Of a DNA stretch of 64,000 nt, positions 23,260 to 35,956 are shown in pieces. Under the pieces are notes generated by a model that had not been told where the DNA came from, ran no database searches, and worked only from the letters and a program-made list of their open reading frames with translations. The translations under genes were made by a program, and so were the position numbers. Source of the stretch: Obelidium mucronatum (lineage: Eukaryota; Chytridiomycota; Chytridiomycetes; Chytridiales; Chytriomycetaceae); assembly GCA_025765595.1 (NCBI GenBank), contig JAIVFH010000102.1:1-64000 (forward strand), read 5' to 3'. Position 1 is the stretch's first letter. Each line of letters begins with the position of its first letter.

Positions 23260-24788
23260 CTTGAGTTAATTGCGTGATCTAATATCCCATAACCGTTACA
23301 AACTTGTTTTGATGCTTTATTGCCCATTTTAATCTTGATCTAATATTTAAAGATCGTAATAAAAGATGCCTTTAGTTACAGTAAGAGGGGATCCTCCTTG
23401 TACAACCAACACAAGGCGCGGAAGTCAAAGAAAACATATCAGGGCCAGAAACAGCTCCTTACATTTTTGCTTTTCGCGTTTTTGGTAGGCAGGGAGAGAG
23501 GGGGATTTTTGAACTGAAAAAAAGTGGGAAAACGGGACAAACAACTGGAAATCTCAACTGGCTCAACCTGTGAGAGATTTCCAATTTTTCCTTTCGCAAT
23601 CAAATTGTGTTTTTTCCAAGCGCTGTTTGTGTGCTTTGGCAAGTGTGGGAGAGAGTGGGTGTGTTTATGTAAACAAACACCCAGCCCCTGGCAACGAAAA
23701 GACGCATGACTGATGCCTTCTGACCGCTTTCCAAATCAAAAGATTCCATTCCATCTTGACCGAATAATCCTCTGTCACAGCGGCCTGTACTAGAACTCAG
23801 ACTTACGCGTTGGCGAAACAAGTCTGTGTAAACACTGCTAGAGCTCCGAAACTCGCAAATTTACTCAATTGCTCGCTATAGCTTGCATGTACAGGGATAC
23901 TGCTGATGACTCAATACTATCGCCTAACAATCTGTGACAGCTGACTATATGGTGGCAACCAGATATTGAGTAAGGACCCAATATAACTACGGAGACGCGA
24001 AAACTCGACTGGATTAATCAATTAAGTCACGACCTCAAGCGAAACTGACACGTGAACAAGAACCGAAAACTACTCCAATCGCGAACAAGCATGATTCGAA
24101 CACTATAATTCTGAATATGCTGATACTAATATCCTTTGAGATATGGTTCAGGATGCAGGTGGTGTAGCTTCAGAATTTTGAAGGGGGTCTGCAAGTCAAA
24201 CAGTCCCTCAAACAGTCCACAGAAAAATTCGAATCTTGAGGGAAAACGACAGATAATGCGATAAGTTTGAGTAGATTATGTGTTCGGTTGGGTGGCGTCC
24301 GTGGAGCGTATCTAGATTCTGAAAACACTGGCCGCCTAGGCTTCAACCAGCCATCTTTCTTCATTCGACGATATTTCAACAAGGACAGGCAATTAATCAG
24401 GCGGTATGACGAGAGGAACGAGACTATGTATGACATCGGTTGGCAGTGCATCGAAAATTGGTAGTCGGAAAAAATATATCACCACCCCACCTGCATGATG
24501 AACTCAATCTAAAAGCGTCTTGCAGAGCCAGTACAATCGAAGACGACGCAGTTCAAAACGGAGGAGATTTACAACCAAGAAGAATTTTCCTGGCCTCATT
24601 CACAATTCCTTGTTGAGCCCAAAACGGCTCAGAAGTTCAATTATGTTTATTATTGAAGCAACTGTTGGGACAGCTTTCCAATTTTTATGGAGAAACGATG
24701 AACCCAGAATTTCCGAATACTTAGTGGGTGAGTTATTCTTAATCCTCATTTGGTTATAATATCGCAATATATGTCTTCACTTTTTTGT
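23260..24788. other. intergenic with weak coding traces
   Basis: No complete gene. Two plus-strand stretches look protein-like but are short and unsupported: about 24267-24464 (RRYFNKDRQLIRRYDERNE) and about 24520-24645 (FKTEEIYNQEEFSWPHSQF). They may be relics of an old gene. Confidence 0.3.
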
Positions 24789-26256
24789 TTAGATCACGCT
24801 CTGGAAATAATCAAACAGGACTTTTGGTACTGGCCATAACATCATCACACCTGAACGCGCATAGGTTCCAACAAACAGGGGCGAAGTCTTCAGCAGAATT
24901 GTTAAAGTCACTGATCGAAAAAAGAATGGACAAACGAGAAGGTGAAAAGGGGGTTTTTGAAAAGAAACGTTGAAAAAAACGGCGCTCACCTCCCCATCCC
25001 AACAGATTCCACAATGGACCTTTCCCCCAAGTATGACCAAGTCCCGTTACATGCTGAAATAAATGCTGGATAACACAGAGAACCCCATTCAATAGGAAGA
25101 ACGCACCATTCTGACCAAACGGCTCATTCGTCATGAACATGAATACAACGTATTCATGAAAAATTGCAGAGGCGGTAAATGCAGCAAAAGACGCAATTGC
25201 TAGATGATACATTGGCGGTTTCTGTGTGATTCCATTTTTGCGGGAGTCGAATGCTGAAAGAGCTTGAAGCGTAGGGAGGAATCCAAGACGATGCATTGTT
25301 TCTTTAATCGGGTAATTCCATCGATGGCTCCAGAAATCCGATAATGATGTCGAAAAATACGGTTGCTTAAACATGTGAATGAATGGAGCATCAAGTAGTA
25401 TCACAACAGGTAATGTAGAAAGAGTGTACGCTATAGAAGGAAATGTTTTTAAAAAAACCTCCTGAAGTAAAAAGCATACTCAACTGGTGGACATTTGTGT
25501 GTACATCAGGGCACAAAATGCAAGATGGACAGCAACCCCTGCCTTATCGTCAAGAGACAAGAAATTTCCATACGATTCGTAAGGATACTTTGACAAATAA
25601 GCCTTTGCAAAGCAATAGACAATCTGAGAAAGACCAAATTCAATTGCCAACCAAATGTAAAACCGGACAGTCTTGAGTTCTTCGGGAGACGTGATCCGCG
25701 GTCCTCTCGTTTTCGATTTCAACGGTAAATTCAATCGTTTTCGAATTTCCATGTCCTTCTTTTCCTCCGTTTGCCGCAGTTTTCGAAACGGTTTGTTGTC
25801 GCTTGTGAACATGAACTCCAAATAATCCATGACACTCCATGCCCGAGTCAAATCCCTTCAACTAAATATTAAATAAAGAATTGCGCATTGGATGAAAAAG
25901 AGTCCTCCTTACCGAGGAAATGTTACAATCTCAAGAGTTCTCAAGACAAAGTAAATAGGACCGCTTCCCTTAAATACAATATCAACAGAAAGATCTTGAC
26001 AAGGAAACAAATTCGGGAATGCGAAAAACAAGAGGGAGATCGTGGCGGTTACGATACTCGACGGGACAGACTTGGATGTCAACAGCTTGTAATGCAGTGT
26101 TGGGAGCACAATGAACAACGTCACCTGGACTGACGATTAGCCCCAGTTCATCCCTCTAACACTGATCAACACACTCACTGCGGACATCCATACTGGTACA
26201 GCCGCCACACGAAATGTATCGTATGCTGCCTGGACTGGGTCATATCTAGAACTCAT
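24789..26256 (-). CDS. wax-synthase-like MBOAT membrane acyltransferase 1
   Basis: Five exons (26256-26179, 26124-25913, 25855-25485, 25430-24990, 24910-24789) join in frame to 407 aa. Several hydrophobic segments and the block SLSDFWSHRWNYPIKETMHR followed by an IFHEYVVF segment are those of the fungal wax-synthase-like group of MBOAT acyltransferases; the His of HEY is the expected catalytic residue. Known relatives transfer acyl groups to sterols, fatty alcohols or terpenoid alcohols in the ER; the substrate here is unknown. The exon pattern (tiny first exon, 212-nt second exon) is shared with MBOAT 2. The gene lies just downstream of OPT 2 on the same strand, 251 bp apart. Confidence 0.85.
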
Positions 26257-26507
26257 TTTTTTTTTTGAAAAACGAATGCCAAGGATGCCAACACTCTTTT
26301 CAACTGAACATCAATTGAATTTTAAAGCATACGCCTAACAACTAAAGATTAAACCCAACTCCGAATAAAAACCGCGAATCAATTGCACATAAGCGAGAAA
26401 ACAAATTTATTCCTTCTTATTTGACACTTTCGAGAAGGAAGAGAATTAAAAGAAAATATAACCCATAGATTGGCTTCCCTCCCGCAATATCTTGTTGTTG
26501 ATTTTTT

Positions 26508-28985
26508 TTACACACAAGAAATACCTGTGTTGGTCACATTCTTTTCAAGAACGTTCTTGTAAAATCCACAATCATAGTCATCATAAGAAGCTCCTGGGTA
26601 ACAGTAGTAATCGTATGGAACATTATTAGTGTTTGGATTCAAAGCCCAGAAAGTGGTGAAGGAGATTCCGGCCACAGACATGAAAGACACAATCAAGGAA
26701 ACGATCGCAGCACTTCCATCAAAGGAAGCTCCCATGACGTACAAGTATTTTTGGTAGAACTCTCTGTTCTTGACAAACAAGTATTGGGTGACGAAAGTCA
26801 AGATGATTGGCATGATGATCACGACTTGGTAGGCACCAGCGTTTCCGGTGGTGAAAATGATGGAGAAGTTGATAAAGTGCCAGTACTTGGACTTGTAAAT
26901 GTACTTGTTCGCCAACCATGGAAGCAATGGAGCGACGGCTCCAATCAAGAAGCACCAGAGGAGACCTTCGTAGAGAGATCCGATACCAAAGAATCTTTGT
27001 GGTCCGATAGCTCCCCAGATTCCTCCGGCAGAGTAGAAGGTTTGGTGTCCGTTGTATCTCCATTCTGGCTTTTGCAAGAGGTCCTTGGTCTCAAACACCA
27101 TGTAGAAGACTGCAGCAGTAGAAACAATAGCGTTGATGAGGGTTCCGTAGAATTGAGCGAAAACCATGGCGTATGGTGGAATGTGCAAGTATTGTCCGAG
27201 CTTCAAGTCTTGGGTCAAAGTCAAAGCTTGAGACAAGGAGTTGGTTCCCCAAGACTTGAAGGCCATGACAGCAACAGTTTGGCCTGGAATCATCAATCCG
27301 ATAACAAATTCAGTCAACACGTTCAAGTAGAGGTAGAAACCACTGACGGCTGGAACGATTCCGAAGGGCAAGATAAAGATCAAACAGATGAACAAGTTGA
27401 AGAAGATAGCCCACCATGGCATGTTGAATGGAGTAACAAGGGAAACGACAATAGCACCACCAGAAGCAACCGCCAAGAATACGAGGTAAGCCCAGTCTGG
27501 GACATCCGGGTAGGCTTCCATCATCTTGACGTGCTTGTCCAAACCGTCGACTTCATCGGCGACTTGTCTGAAGGCGTTCATGGATTGACGGTAAATATCC
27601 TTTCCGTACCAAAGAGCAACGTGGGAAAGAGCGGCGGTGATGGTAGCGAACGAAGCACCATAGACCAAAGCAAAGTGGGCAGTAATACGGACTGGAGCGA
27701 CGTCGTTGTAAGCAGTCAAATTAAGATCGTAGTTGGCAGAAACATTGTAAAAGTAGTTTGGCTTGACAACGGATCCATATGGCAAAGAACTGTTCTTGTT
27801 ACCAACAAACAGCCTTGGGGTGTTGGTTGACGGGTTTCCAGCAGCATTACGACCAAGAACCAAGTTGTCACCCCAAACTATATCAAAGTTTGTTTGTTGG
27901 AAAAAATGGTTGAACATGACTGAAAAAAGTACATACCATCGTTAGCCCAAAGAATCGGAGTAATCAAGTACTGAAAGAAGGCAGTTCCACCCAAAAACAT
28001 GAGCATGGCCCAGAATGGAGAAGTGAAGACATATGAACCGAGAAAAGTCCAGTCAAAGGTCAATCCAAGGAAACCCATTCCTCGAACTGCAGAACCAGCA
28101 ATGTTGTTGAATCGTGACAAAACACCAGATTTGCCGCTTCCACGTCCAGCGATCACACAACCAAAGGAAATTACTTGAAGGACTGGGGCAAAGTATTGTG
28201 GAATCCACATGTAGACAAACATGGCAATGAAAGCAACCCAGAAAAAGCGGTAACGGGTCATGGTGTACTTTTGAACTCCCTCGAATTCAGTGAGGTCGGT
28301 CTTGTGGAAAGAGGTGAACAAGGCGATGGTGGAGAGGGTGGATGGCCACCACATAGCAGTTGGGCGGACCAAGAAACGACGGGTCAAACCAGAAAGACCG
28401 TATCCCAAGAATTGAGTAACGATGACGAATCCAAGAGACTGCCAGAAGCTGATGTCCGTGTTACCCATCAAGTCTGGCATCATCTGGGAGACAACGTTTT
28501 CGATACCGTATGGCTGGTAACCACAGGAGGCAATGATGTAGATGAGAACGTGTTCCTTCATGGAGAATGGACCTGGGTTCAGAATTCCGGATGGGAGGAT
28601 AGCGGCCAACAAGAGACCCATTGGGTAGGTCAAGATAAGAGCCACACTGGCACCGACAGAGAAAGCATTGGTACGGAAAGAAAGGGCAGTGTTGGCAAAA
28701 GAAAGGATTGCAACCCAGAAGGTTCCGAGAAAGACCGATCTGAAGGTGAAAGCTGGAGTGCTTGGATCATCAGATTGAGGGACAATGAAATCACTAGTTT
28801 ATCGGTGGCAGTGTTTAGAGATCGCTGGCCCAAAGAGCGCGTAAAAAAGTTACACTGGCTTACATTCTCTCCATGACATCCTTGATGTCAGACAACTCAA
28901 CATCGTCTTCGAGTTCAGGGTGGGCTTCAACAAAGTCGTTGACTTGTTTCTCCTTCTCAGCAACGTCTTGTTCAACAGTCGTCAT
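26508..28985 (-). CDS. OPT-family oligopeptide transporter 2
   Basis: Exons 28985-28864, 28793-27937 and 27877-26508 give about 782 aa. The first exon is the same 122-nt, 40-residue cytosolic leader as in OPT 1 and OPT 3. The hallmark NPG-PF motif and the IPPYAMVFAQFYGT segment are present. Compared with its paralogues it has one extra intron (27936-27878) between WAND and VWGDNL, and a diverged C-terminus (NVLEKNVTNTGISCV). Frame intact. Confidence 0.92.
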
Positions 28986-29037
28986 AGCAGTTGTAGTTGT
29001 TGTGGTAGATGGAAGCAATAAGCCAGCGGGGCGTTGG

Positions 29038-29099
29038 TTTTTATATGTTTTTAGAGTGGCGTTCTGGGGCGTAGCAGGCAGAGTGGCAACAAATTTTCC
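29038..29099 (-). promoter_or_regulatory. OPT 2 promoter: TATA box and shared upstream element
   Basis: Minus-strand TATAAAA at about 29045-29038 lies some 55 nt upstream of the ATG. GTGGCAACAAATTTTCC at 29083-29099 (plus-strand reading) is identical to the element upstream of OPT 3. Confidence 0.6.
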
Positions 29100-29302
29100 A
29101 TTTGGAAAAGAGTGTTGGGCGTCGACAAGCCTTCAAGGGGCAGTGGCAAGCCGGTCCAAGCCGCCGCTGCAGCGTCTTCTTCAAGAGAAATAGTTGGGCA
29201 TCAAATAATGAAGCAATACGACGAGTGGAAGACACTGTTGGCTGTTTGTTCAGAGTTGGTCGGGCAGAGTGGCGTTTCGTTCATGATTAAAAACGGCACA
29301 AT

Positions 29303-29335
<33 letters not shown>

Positions 29336-29833
29336 TGGGAGATGGTGGGTGGCCGATAAGCCAGCAGAAAGAGAAATGGGAGAAATGGAGGAAAAGAGAG
29401 TACAGGCGGATTGCAGGGTGATCCAGAGAATTCAGAAGCCTTCAAAGTTCCAAAACAACTTACTTACTTTCATCGCATCGAAGGCGCTAGCTGTTCGAGA
29501 GCCCCTCACGCCTTATTCATAACGCATCGGACTCCAAGCAGCAACATCCAATATCGTATGCTGTTTCAATCACATCGACAAAAGCAATCTGGACCAAGTC
29601 AAATGCCACAAGCGCTACAGTTAGTTCGCTAAAACGCGAACGCGTTCGATGCTTTGAATATTGCATTGAATTTTCGATGGGTTTGTATGGCGGTGTGCCT
29701 GCAAGAAAGGAAATAGTGAGATTGAGTTGTGGACAGGCATTGTCGCTGTAGAAAACAATGAAAATCTTTTCTCACACGCATCTCCACCTGGACCCAACGA
29801 TATTCATTGTACTTGTTTCTAATTTCTTTTTTT
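29100..29833. other. intergenic; poly-A tract
   Basis: A run of about 28 A at 29305-29333; otherwise no gene recognised. The region is the spacer between OPT 2 and the 3' end of phosphatase 1. Confidence 0.6.
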
Positions 29834-30948
29834 TTACAGTTCATAATCGCTATGTACACTCAATTCCACCCGCACATCCTCAACATTCCTCAACTTCAAC
29901 AGAAATGGAGTCAACTCTCGTAATTCATCGTCTTCAGGATCGCTATACCACGATTGACACGAGACCGCGTTTTCAGGTTGAAAAGCATAAGCTAACGGGC
30001 TGTTGTCTACAATAATGCAATCCTTTAAGGGTCTTCCAAGCTTGGACAGATCCTATTTCAATAAAGTGGGGATAAGTAGCCCTCTTCCCTTTTACACAAT
30101 CCATTGAAAAGAAAAACAAGGGGCAAAGCCCTCACCTTCACATACACCCCTTTATACTTGACACAACTCTCCCGAAACAACCGATGCCTCACCAAATCCT
30201 GCCGTGGATCCAACAAATCAATCACTGGATTCGCATAATTACTCGTGCTTGCCGTAAACACAATCACCTCATACTCTCTACCCATTGCTTTTAAAAAGGA
30301 ATCCACGTGGGGCCGCTTGGACACGTAAATGTTGTGGAATTTCCCTTTAAAATTGACTTTGATGATGTAGTCTGGTTTTTGGGCCGTTGGTTTGAAGGAG
30401 CTGTGGACTAACGTTTCATCGAGGTCTAGGATGAGGTGCTTTTTACCAGAGTCGCGTTTTGGGTCGATGGGTGGAAGGAGTGGGCCAGCTGGGGTCGAAT
30501 CGGTAGTCATGAATTGGAGTTTATCAGGCACCCAGGAGACGATTTGGGTTGATTGCTTGGAATTTTTGACTGTTGAAGAAGGGTTGGATAGAGTCGATGG
30601 TGGTAAATGGAAGCAGAAACATGAAGTGAGGCTTGTGTGTTGTGGTTGTTTCTCATTTGCGATCATTGTTGGTTTTGGCGATTCTCGAATGGGTTCAATC
30701 TGGGTTGCAAGCAAAGATGTTCTTCTGGACGATGATTTATGCGAATGGCTGTCGCGATGAGTTACAGGGGATGAATGCTCTGATTCAGGGACTTGTGTGA
30801 CGAGAAGGGAAGGGTCAAAGCCAAGCGCATCATCATCATTATCACTGGTTCCTTCGTTTTCTCCGGCTGTTTGAGGCGGTGTTTTCATGTCAATGATTAC
30901 TACGACGGGCACGTCTTGTGGCGCTTCCGTGCTTGTTGCATCTGGCAT
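29834..30948 (-). CDS. CTD-type (FCP1-like) phosphatase 1, Psr1-like
   Basis: Two exons, 30948-30136 and 30052-29834, separated by an 83-nt intron, give about 343 aa. The catalytic domain (about residues 170-340) has the haloacid-dehalogenase motif [10 protein letters not shown], whose first Asp is the nucleophile, then VFTASTSNYANPVIDLLD and CIIVDNSPLAYAFQ. This matches the small CTD phosphatase group. The N-terminal 170 residues are low-complexity and include a short Cys pair in TSCFCFHLPP; yeast Psr1/Psr2 are anchored to the plasma membrane by N-terminal Cys, so this protein may be lipidated too (inference). It is a tandem paralogue of the next gene, same strand. Confidence 0.9.
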
Positions 30949-31289
30949 TGATTCGAATTTGTTGAGGACTTCAAGCAGGGCAAATGCAAAAATCTAAAGA
31001 TCGAAAAGTACTCTATCCATCTCTATTCTAATTCCAATTGAAAGAATACGACCCCCCAAAATACCCGTCCATACACCTAGCCTTTTCAATCCAGTGCGTC
31101 ACTCCACACAACCACCCCCACCCAACATAAAACAGGTATGAAAAAAGAAGATGAAAAGATGAAAAAATATAAGGTCTAGTATAACCATTAAACCGTTAAA
31201 AAAGTCGCGCTAAGGAAAGCAAGAAACGAAACGTTTTACACACAATAACAAAAAGAGAAGAAAAACGAGGTGAGGGTAGTTCCATGAGA

Positions 31290-32680
31290 TCAAACAATAT
31301 TCTCATAGGCATCATCAGCAGAGTCGCCTGCAGCACCAAGTACAGTTCGAACATCAGGGATTGTTTTGAGTCCCATCAAGAATGGCTGTAGTTCGAGCAA
31401 TTCGTCGTCTTCCAAGTCATTGTACCAAGATTGGCACGGAACGGCCATTTTCTGGTTGAAGGCATACGAAAAGGCACTATTGTCAACGATAATGCAGTCT
31501 TCGATTGGGCGTCCAAGCATTGTCAAATCCTTAAAAGATGATCACGTTTTTAAAATACCATAAAAAATTAAAAATAAAAAACCAAGTCATACCTTCACAT
31601 ATGCACCATTGTAATAAACACAATGCTCTCTAAACAGCCGGTGCTGAATCACTTTATGGGTATCCAACAAATCCAACACTGGATTTGCGTAATTACTCAT
31701 GCTCGCCGTGAAAATCACCACTTCAAACTCTTTTCCCAAGTTTTCCAAGAATGAGTCCACGTGAGGCCGTTTCAAGACATAGACATTGTGATATGTGCCT
31801 TCGATGTCGATAGGGGATGATCATGTCTGCGTTTGCGACTGGTTTGAAGGAGCTGTGTACGAGGGTTTCGTCCAGATCGAGGACGAGGCACTTTTTACCA
31901 ACGTTTTCAGGGAGGATTCGGGGTAACAAATGCTGCAGATTCAAATAATCGAGGTTCAGATGCAAAGACACTTCAACGTACACAAAAAAAAAGAGGGGAA
32001 GCAGCGACCCACCTCAACAGAGCCATCCTCAGAAGAAGAGGGAATAGGTGAATGATCTTTGCTGGGAACTTGCTGATCATCTGGGACAGGTTCTTCCAAC
32101 ACCGACTCGGCAACTATCGATACATTGCTTTCCTTCTTCTTCACAACTTCTGTCGTCATTTCCAAGGGGGCATCCACCTTTGATGTTGACGTGACAACAG
32201 TTGACGCCTCATTCTTTTTTGGAGGCTCGACTTGCTCCGACGTACAACACATGCAGCAAAACAATTGCCCAAAGAAAGAGTCCTTTTCGGCCTTCTTTTG
32301 CTGCTGTTGTTGTTGTTGCTGCTGTTTCTTTGTTGGCTCATCCTTCTTTTGCGACTCTCCAGCTGATTGTAGAGGAGCAACTTTGTTGATTGAGCTGCCA
32401 GCAATTGACGAACCGGCAGTGGTAGTCCCAGTTCCCCTCCGCAGCTTGTGTGGATGGTGGTGCACCTGCGAGGGCACAGCAGGCTCAGGCACCTGCGTGA
32501 TGATTGAGGACGGGATCGAAGCCAGGGGGCAGCGGGTTGTCCTCCTTAGGCGCCGCCTGAGTTTCCTTAGTTTCCTGAGTTTCCTGGCCTTCCTGCGTCT
32601 GCTCGTCAGGCAGCGGCTGCCGATGCTTCGTCCGGGGCGAGGATCGGCGCAGCTTCGGGTTCGTCCTTGTCGCTGCTCAT
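31290..32680 (-). pseudogene. CTD-type (FCP1-like) phosphatase 2, frameshifted
   Basis: Catalytic exons match phosphatase 1: [13 protein letters not shown], then [18 protein letters not shown] (to 31593), then a last exon from about 31530 (LGRPIEDCIIVDNSAFSYAF) to the stop at 31290. The N-terminal part has a Gln-rich run and a Cys cluster LFCCMCCTSEQ like the membrane anchor of Psr1. The frame is broken at least once inside the catalytic domain (a CCCC run near 31815, one C too many) and again in the N-terminal part: near 32518 a GFDP...TQVPEP segment shared with phosphatase 1 changes frame, and the ATG-linked start near 32680 also needs a shift. Real decay and assembly error are both possible; in a corrected read it would be a working paralogue. 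Confidence 0.75.
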
Positions 32681-32689
32681 CGATAACAA

Positions 32690-33201
32690 CTGTTGGCCAA
32701 TTTAGAAAGTTGGAAGAGGGGCGATGAAAATTTTCACGCTTTTGATTAAATCCAAATGCACTCTTTGGTCTGCTTGTCTGCTGCAGAAATTAGCGGTAAT
32801 TAGGGCGGTGGATAATAATACCACTGGGCTGATGGGGGCGGAGCTGTCTAATGTATATGCGATGAGGTTCTTACATGTCTGAGTATTACGTATCGGGTTT
32901 GCGATAATACAACAACGTGCATTTAAAACGAGATTCTTGGCGTTCCGTGTTTTTGTAATAAGCAACAGTGTGAAACTGAATATCCGCGTCCCTACCTGGT
33001 AAGAGTTTTCTAGATAACTTAATTTTCAAGTTCGGAACGGTTAAGTTTGAACAGTACAAACAATAAATACACAGCCAAAGACAGTCATCAAGCGTACGAC
33101 CTTATTACAAGAATATCACTGTAATTGTCTTACTAATAATGTTAATATTTAATAGCATATACTTGAATATTAAATTTCGTTGATTTGCTAATACGAAAGC
33201 A
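32690..33201. other. intergenic, divergent promoter region
   Basis: Lies between the 5' end of phosphatase 2 (minus) and the kinase-like gene (plus). No coding signal; AT-rich near 33060-33200. Confidence 0.5.
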
Positions 33202-34453
33202 ATGGACGAAACCAACATCGAACTGTACGTCTGCTACCAAAACAACGCCGCTGTGCCCATCGACAGCCATTGGATCGGCGACGCAAAGCGACTGAAGCCA
33301 CTTAAGACTGTTGGACACTTGATTGCGGCCTGTGTCGACGTCTCGAAGCGCCAGCTGCTTGGCCTCCCTGACAACCACGGACCACTCACCCTGCACACTG
33401 TCTTAGAATGCGTCGAAAGCGCAGCCCTGGAATCCGATGTGCTTCTCTCAACCATCAACGCTGGACGCGCGGTAAGAACAGCTCTGCTCATCACTAAATC
33501 GCCAAAAGCAGACATGGCTCGACCTGGGCTGGAGCGGCTTGAGGCTTTCATCCAAAGAAAACTGACTGAGCAGGAAGAGAGATTCATCATCAGTTATTAT
33601 TCATCACGCGTAGACCTTATTCGTTCTGTGAAACTTGCTATTGAATTGATTCAGGAAATTGAACGCCTGCCCCACTCCTTGACGAGAAAGCTGCTGCGAG
33701 AGAAAGAAATCGAAATCAGCGGTCCTTTCAGCTCCGGCACCTCTTCCCGTTCATTGCTGCTCATGGCATTCAAATCGGGTAGACCCATGCTGCTCAAGAT
33801 TCCTTCACCAGAAGGCGCCGAAAAAGAATACAAAAGTATGGACCAAACTTCGCACCCTTAGCTATTGGGGCTGAAAACTTGTTCCATCTCGTGGGACCAC
33901 TGGACCATGTTCTTTTCCATCGTGGCAGTGATACGACTTCTTTTCCGAGTATTGAATCTCATGCAACCAAGGCCCCAGTCTTGAGATCGGGAATTCTAAT
34001 GCCAATGTATCCCGCTTGTTTGGAGCAAGTTCCAAAACCTGTCAAAGAATCCACTGCTCTGAAGATCTGGAACAATATGAACGTTGCCTTGGAGGCGATG
34101 CATAGTATGGGTTTGTGTCATGCTGATGTGAAAAGTCCCAACATTTTCATTGATATGGCTGGTAATTACTTTCTTGGGGATTATGGAGCCACTGCGGTCT
34201 TAGGCGAGGACTTGCACGAATTAAGTAGTAACAACTGGCCGCATAACTCAATCTCGGCATTCAAAGCCTCCAAAGGAATTGATCACTGGCTGTTGATTGT
34301 CACAATTCTTGAAAAGCTTGGCGAAATTAACGGGCCAAGGAATTTTCGTTGAGTGTTGTCATAAAGCTCATGGAACAAGTGCGGGATGGGGAGCTCAAAG
34401 AGTGCTTTGCCAAGTCATGGGCGCAAGTGTTGGAGGATGGTGTTTTTGCGTGA
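33202..34453 (+). CDS. kinase-like protein with possible Crinkler-type header (two frame breaks)
   Basis: No intron is evident. The N-terminus (MDETNIELYVCYQ ... LIAACVDVSKRQLLGL) looks like a short ubiquitin-like/Crinkler-type header, followed by a helical linker (about 100-190). A kinase-like domain follows, with LLKIP where the ATP lysine is expected, catalytic loop HADVKSPNIFID and GDYGA in place of DFG. The frame breaks in an A-run near 33835 and at GGG near 34334. Restoring one base at each gives a continuous protein of about 417 aa ending at 34453, so these look like homopolymer deletions. The Crinkler assignment is tentative: these modular proteins (known from oomycetes and some chytrids) often end in kinase-like domains, but the header is only weakly recognisable. 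Confidence 0.6.
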
Positions 34454-34587
34454 TTAAGAAGTCACAAAGAATAAGTTGAAATTGGACAAGTTAGTATTAA
34501 CGTGAGCTCAGATGTACATGTTCTATTGAGAATTTTTTATTTCTGTTGAGCTTGTAGAAGTCCTTTTCCTTCTTCCAAAACTGTTTT

Positions 34588-35897
34588 ATGATTTATCCTC
34601 CAAACCCTGTTCCCATTTGGGTTTACAGTGTATGTTCTTGACAGAACCCAATCGATGACTGACCCACACACGTAAATCAGCCAACAATCTACTTTGCAAT
34701 CCCAGTGACCCACTTGCTTCTTCTCCGGTCAAAGAGGCTGTCAAATGGCCTTGTCACAGCATTCACCGCATCACTCATGATTGGGTTCCCTCTTTTGTTT
34801 CCCTGTGAAGACTTTATGGTGCACCAACAAGGAGCATTCACATCAATGATTACGTTTGTGTTGAGAGCAGCGGAGATCGGAACTTTCCCTCGGTATGTAG
34901 TTTTGTTGGGTTCTATCACCTCTCTGACCCAAACATTTCCTTCTGATCTTGCAGAGAGGTCAACTCAAAGTTTACAGTCATTGAATACGCCGAGTTCTTG
35001 GCCACTTCGGACAACTCTCGATTGCGGCAAATGCGGGAAACTCAAGCAGCCAAGTTGACGTTGTTGAGGAAAGAACTCAAGATCCCTGAGCCACAGCCAA
35101 AGTGGAAGCCGCATACTACTGCGGCCAAAGACCGTGGGTTGATTTTCTACGGCCAGTTGGGAGTTCGAGTTGCTGTTACAGTAGTGTGCTATTCGTTTGC
35201 CTTGGCATATTTCAAGAAACACGATTACGAACCCATAAAATTCGGACTATTGTCGCTATTGAATGGAAAGGGACTGATGGATCACGCCATGGCAGCCGTT
35301 TTGCTTTACGGCGTTCTCGATTTGGGACACACTGTCGCTACTCTCCTCGTGGCCATTCTCCTGCAGACGCCCTATGTGACGATTTTCAACCATCCGTACT
35401 TGGCAACTTCACTCCGCGATTTCTGGTCTCACCGCTGGAATTACGAGATCAAGGAGACCTTGCATCACTTGGCGTTTATCCCCACCCTTAAGTTGTTTGC
35501 ACCAAAAGAGAAGGAAGGAGTTCGTGCCGCAGTTCTTTGGAAACCAACGTCAACTGAAATGGGTATTGCTTCCATGGCCGCGTTTCTCATGTCAGCCCTT
35601 TTGCATGAATACCTTATTTACCTGTTTATCCCTCAACCACTTGGCGAAAACACACTCTTTTTCATTATCCAAGGGATTCTATGTCACGCTCAAGTACGTG
35701 CGCAAAAGGCGACTGGATTTGGAACTCGCTGGGGAACTGGCTGGATGGGGACGTTGTTTTCGTGGGTCTCGACTGTTGGGATTATGGCTGTGACTTGTCC
35801 GTTGTTCCTTGGTCCGTATGCTCGTTCTGGGCTTTTGCTGAAATATGTATTGCCTGTTCCCCAGGCTTTGGTTGAATTCTTTTCCCGTTATCTTTGA
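34588..35897 (+). CDS. wax-synthase-like MBOAT membrane acyltransferase 2
   Basis: Exons 34588-34629 (MIYPPNPVPIWVYS), 34681-34892 and 34955-35897 give 398 aa. The central block SLRDFWSHRWNYEIKETLHH and the LLHEYLIYLF segment carry the family residues; multiple membrane helices are apparent. Exon 2 is exactly as long as in MBOAT 1 (212 nt). The two later introns of MBOAT 1 (at YTQM|T and WGG|V) are absent here. Followed after 59 bp by MBOAT 3 on the same strand. Frame intact. Confidence 0.88.
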
Positions 35898-35956
35898 GTT
35901 GTGTTTTTTTTTTTGTTATCATAAAAGAAAATAAATTGGATTTGCCAAGCAGAGAG

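Noticed and set aside
23895..23945. C/D-box snoRNA-like motifs (CTGATGA ... CTGA)
   Set aside because: The boxes are too close together, the C box has a mismatch, and there is no terminal stem.
24085..24110. tRNA T-loop-like TTCGAA near 24096
   Set aside because: The flanking bases do not form a T stem and no anticodon arm lies upstream on either strand.
29305..29333. Poly-A run as a retro-copy tail
   Set aside because: No intronless gene copy precedes it and no flanking target-site duplication was seen.
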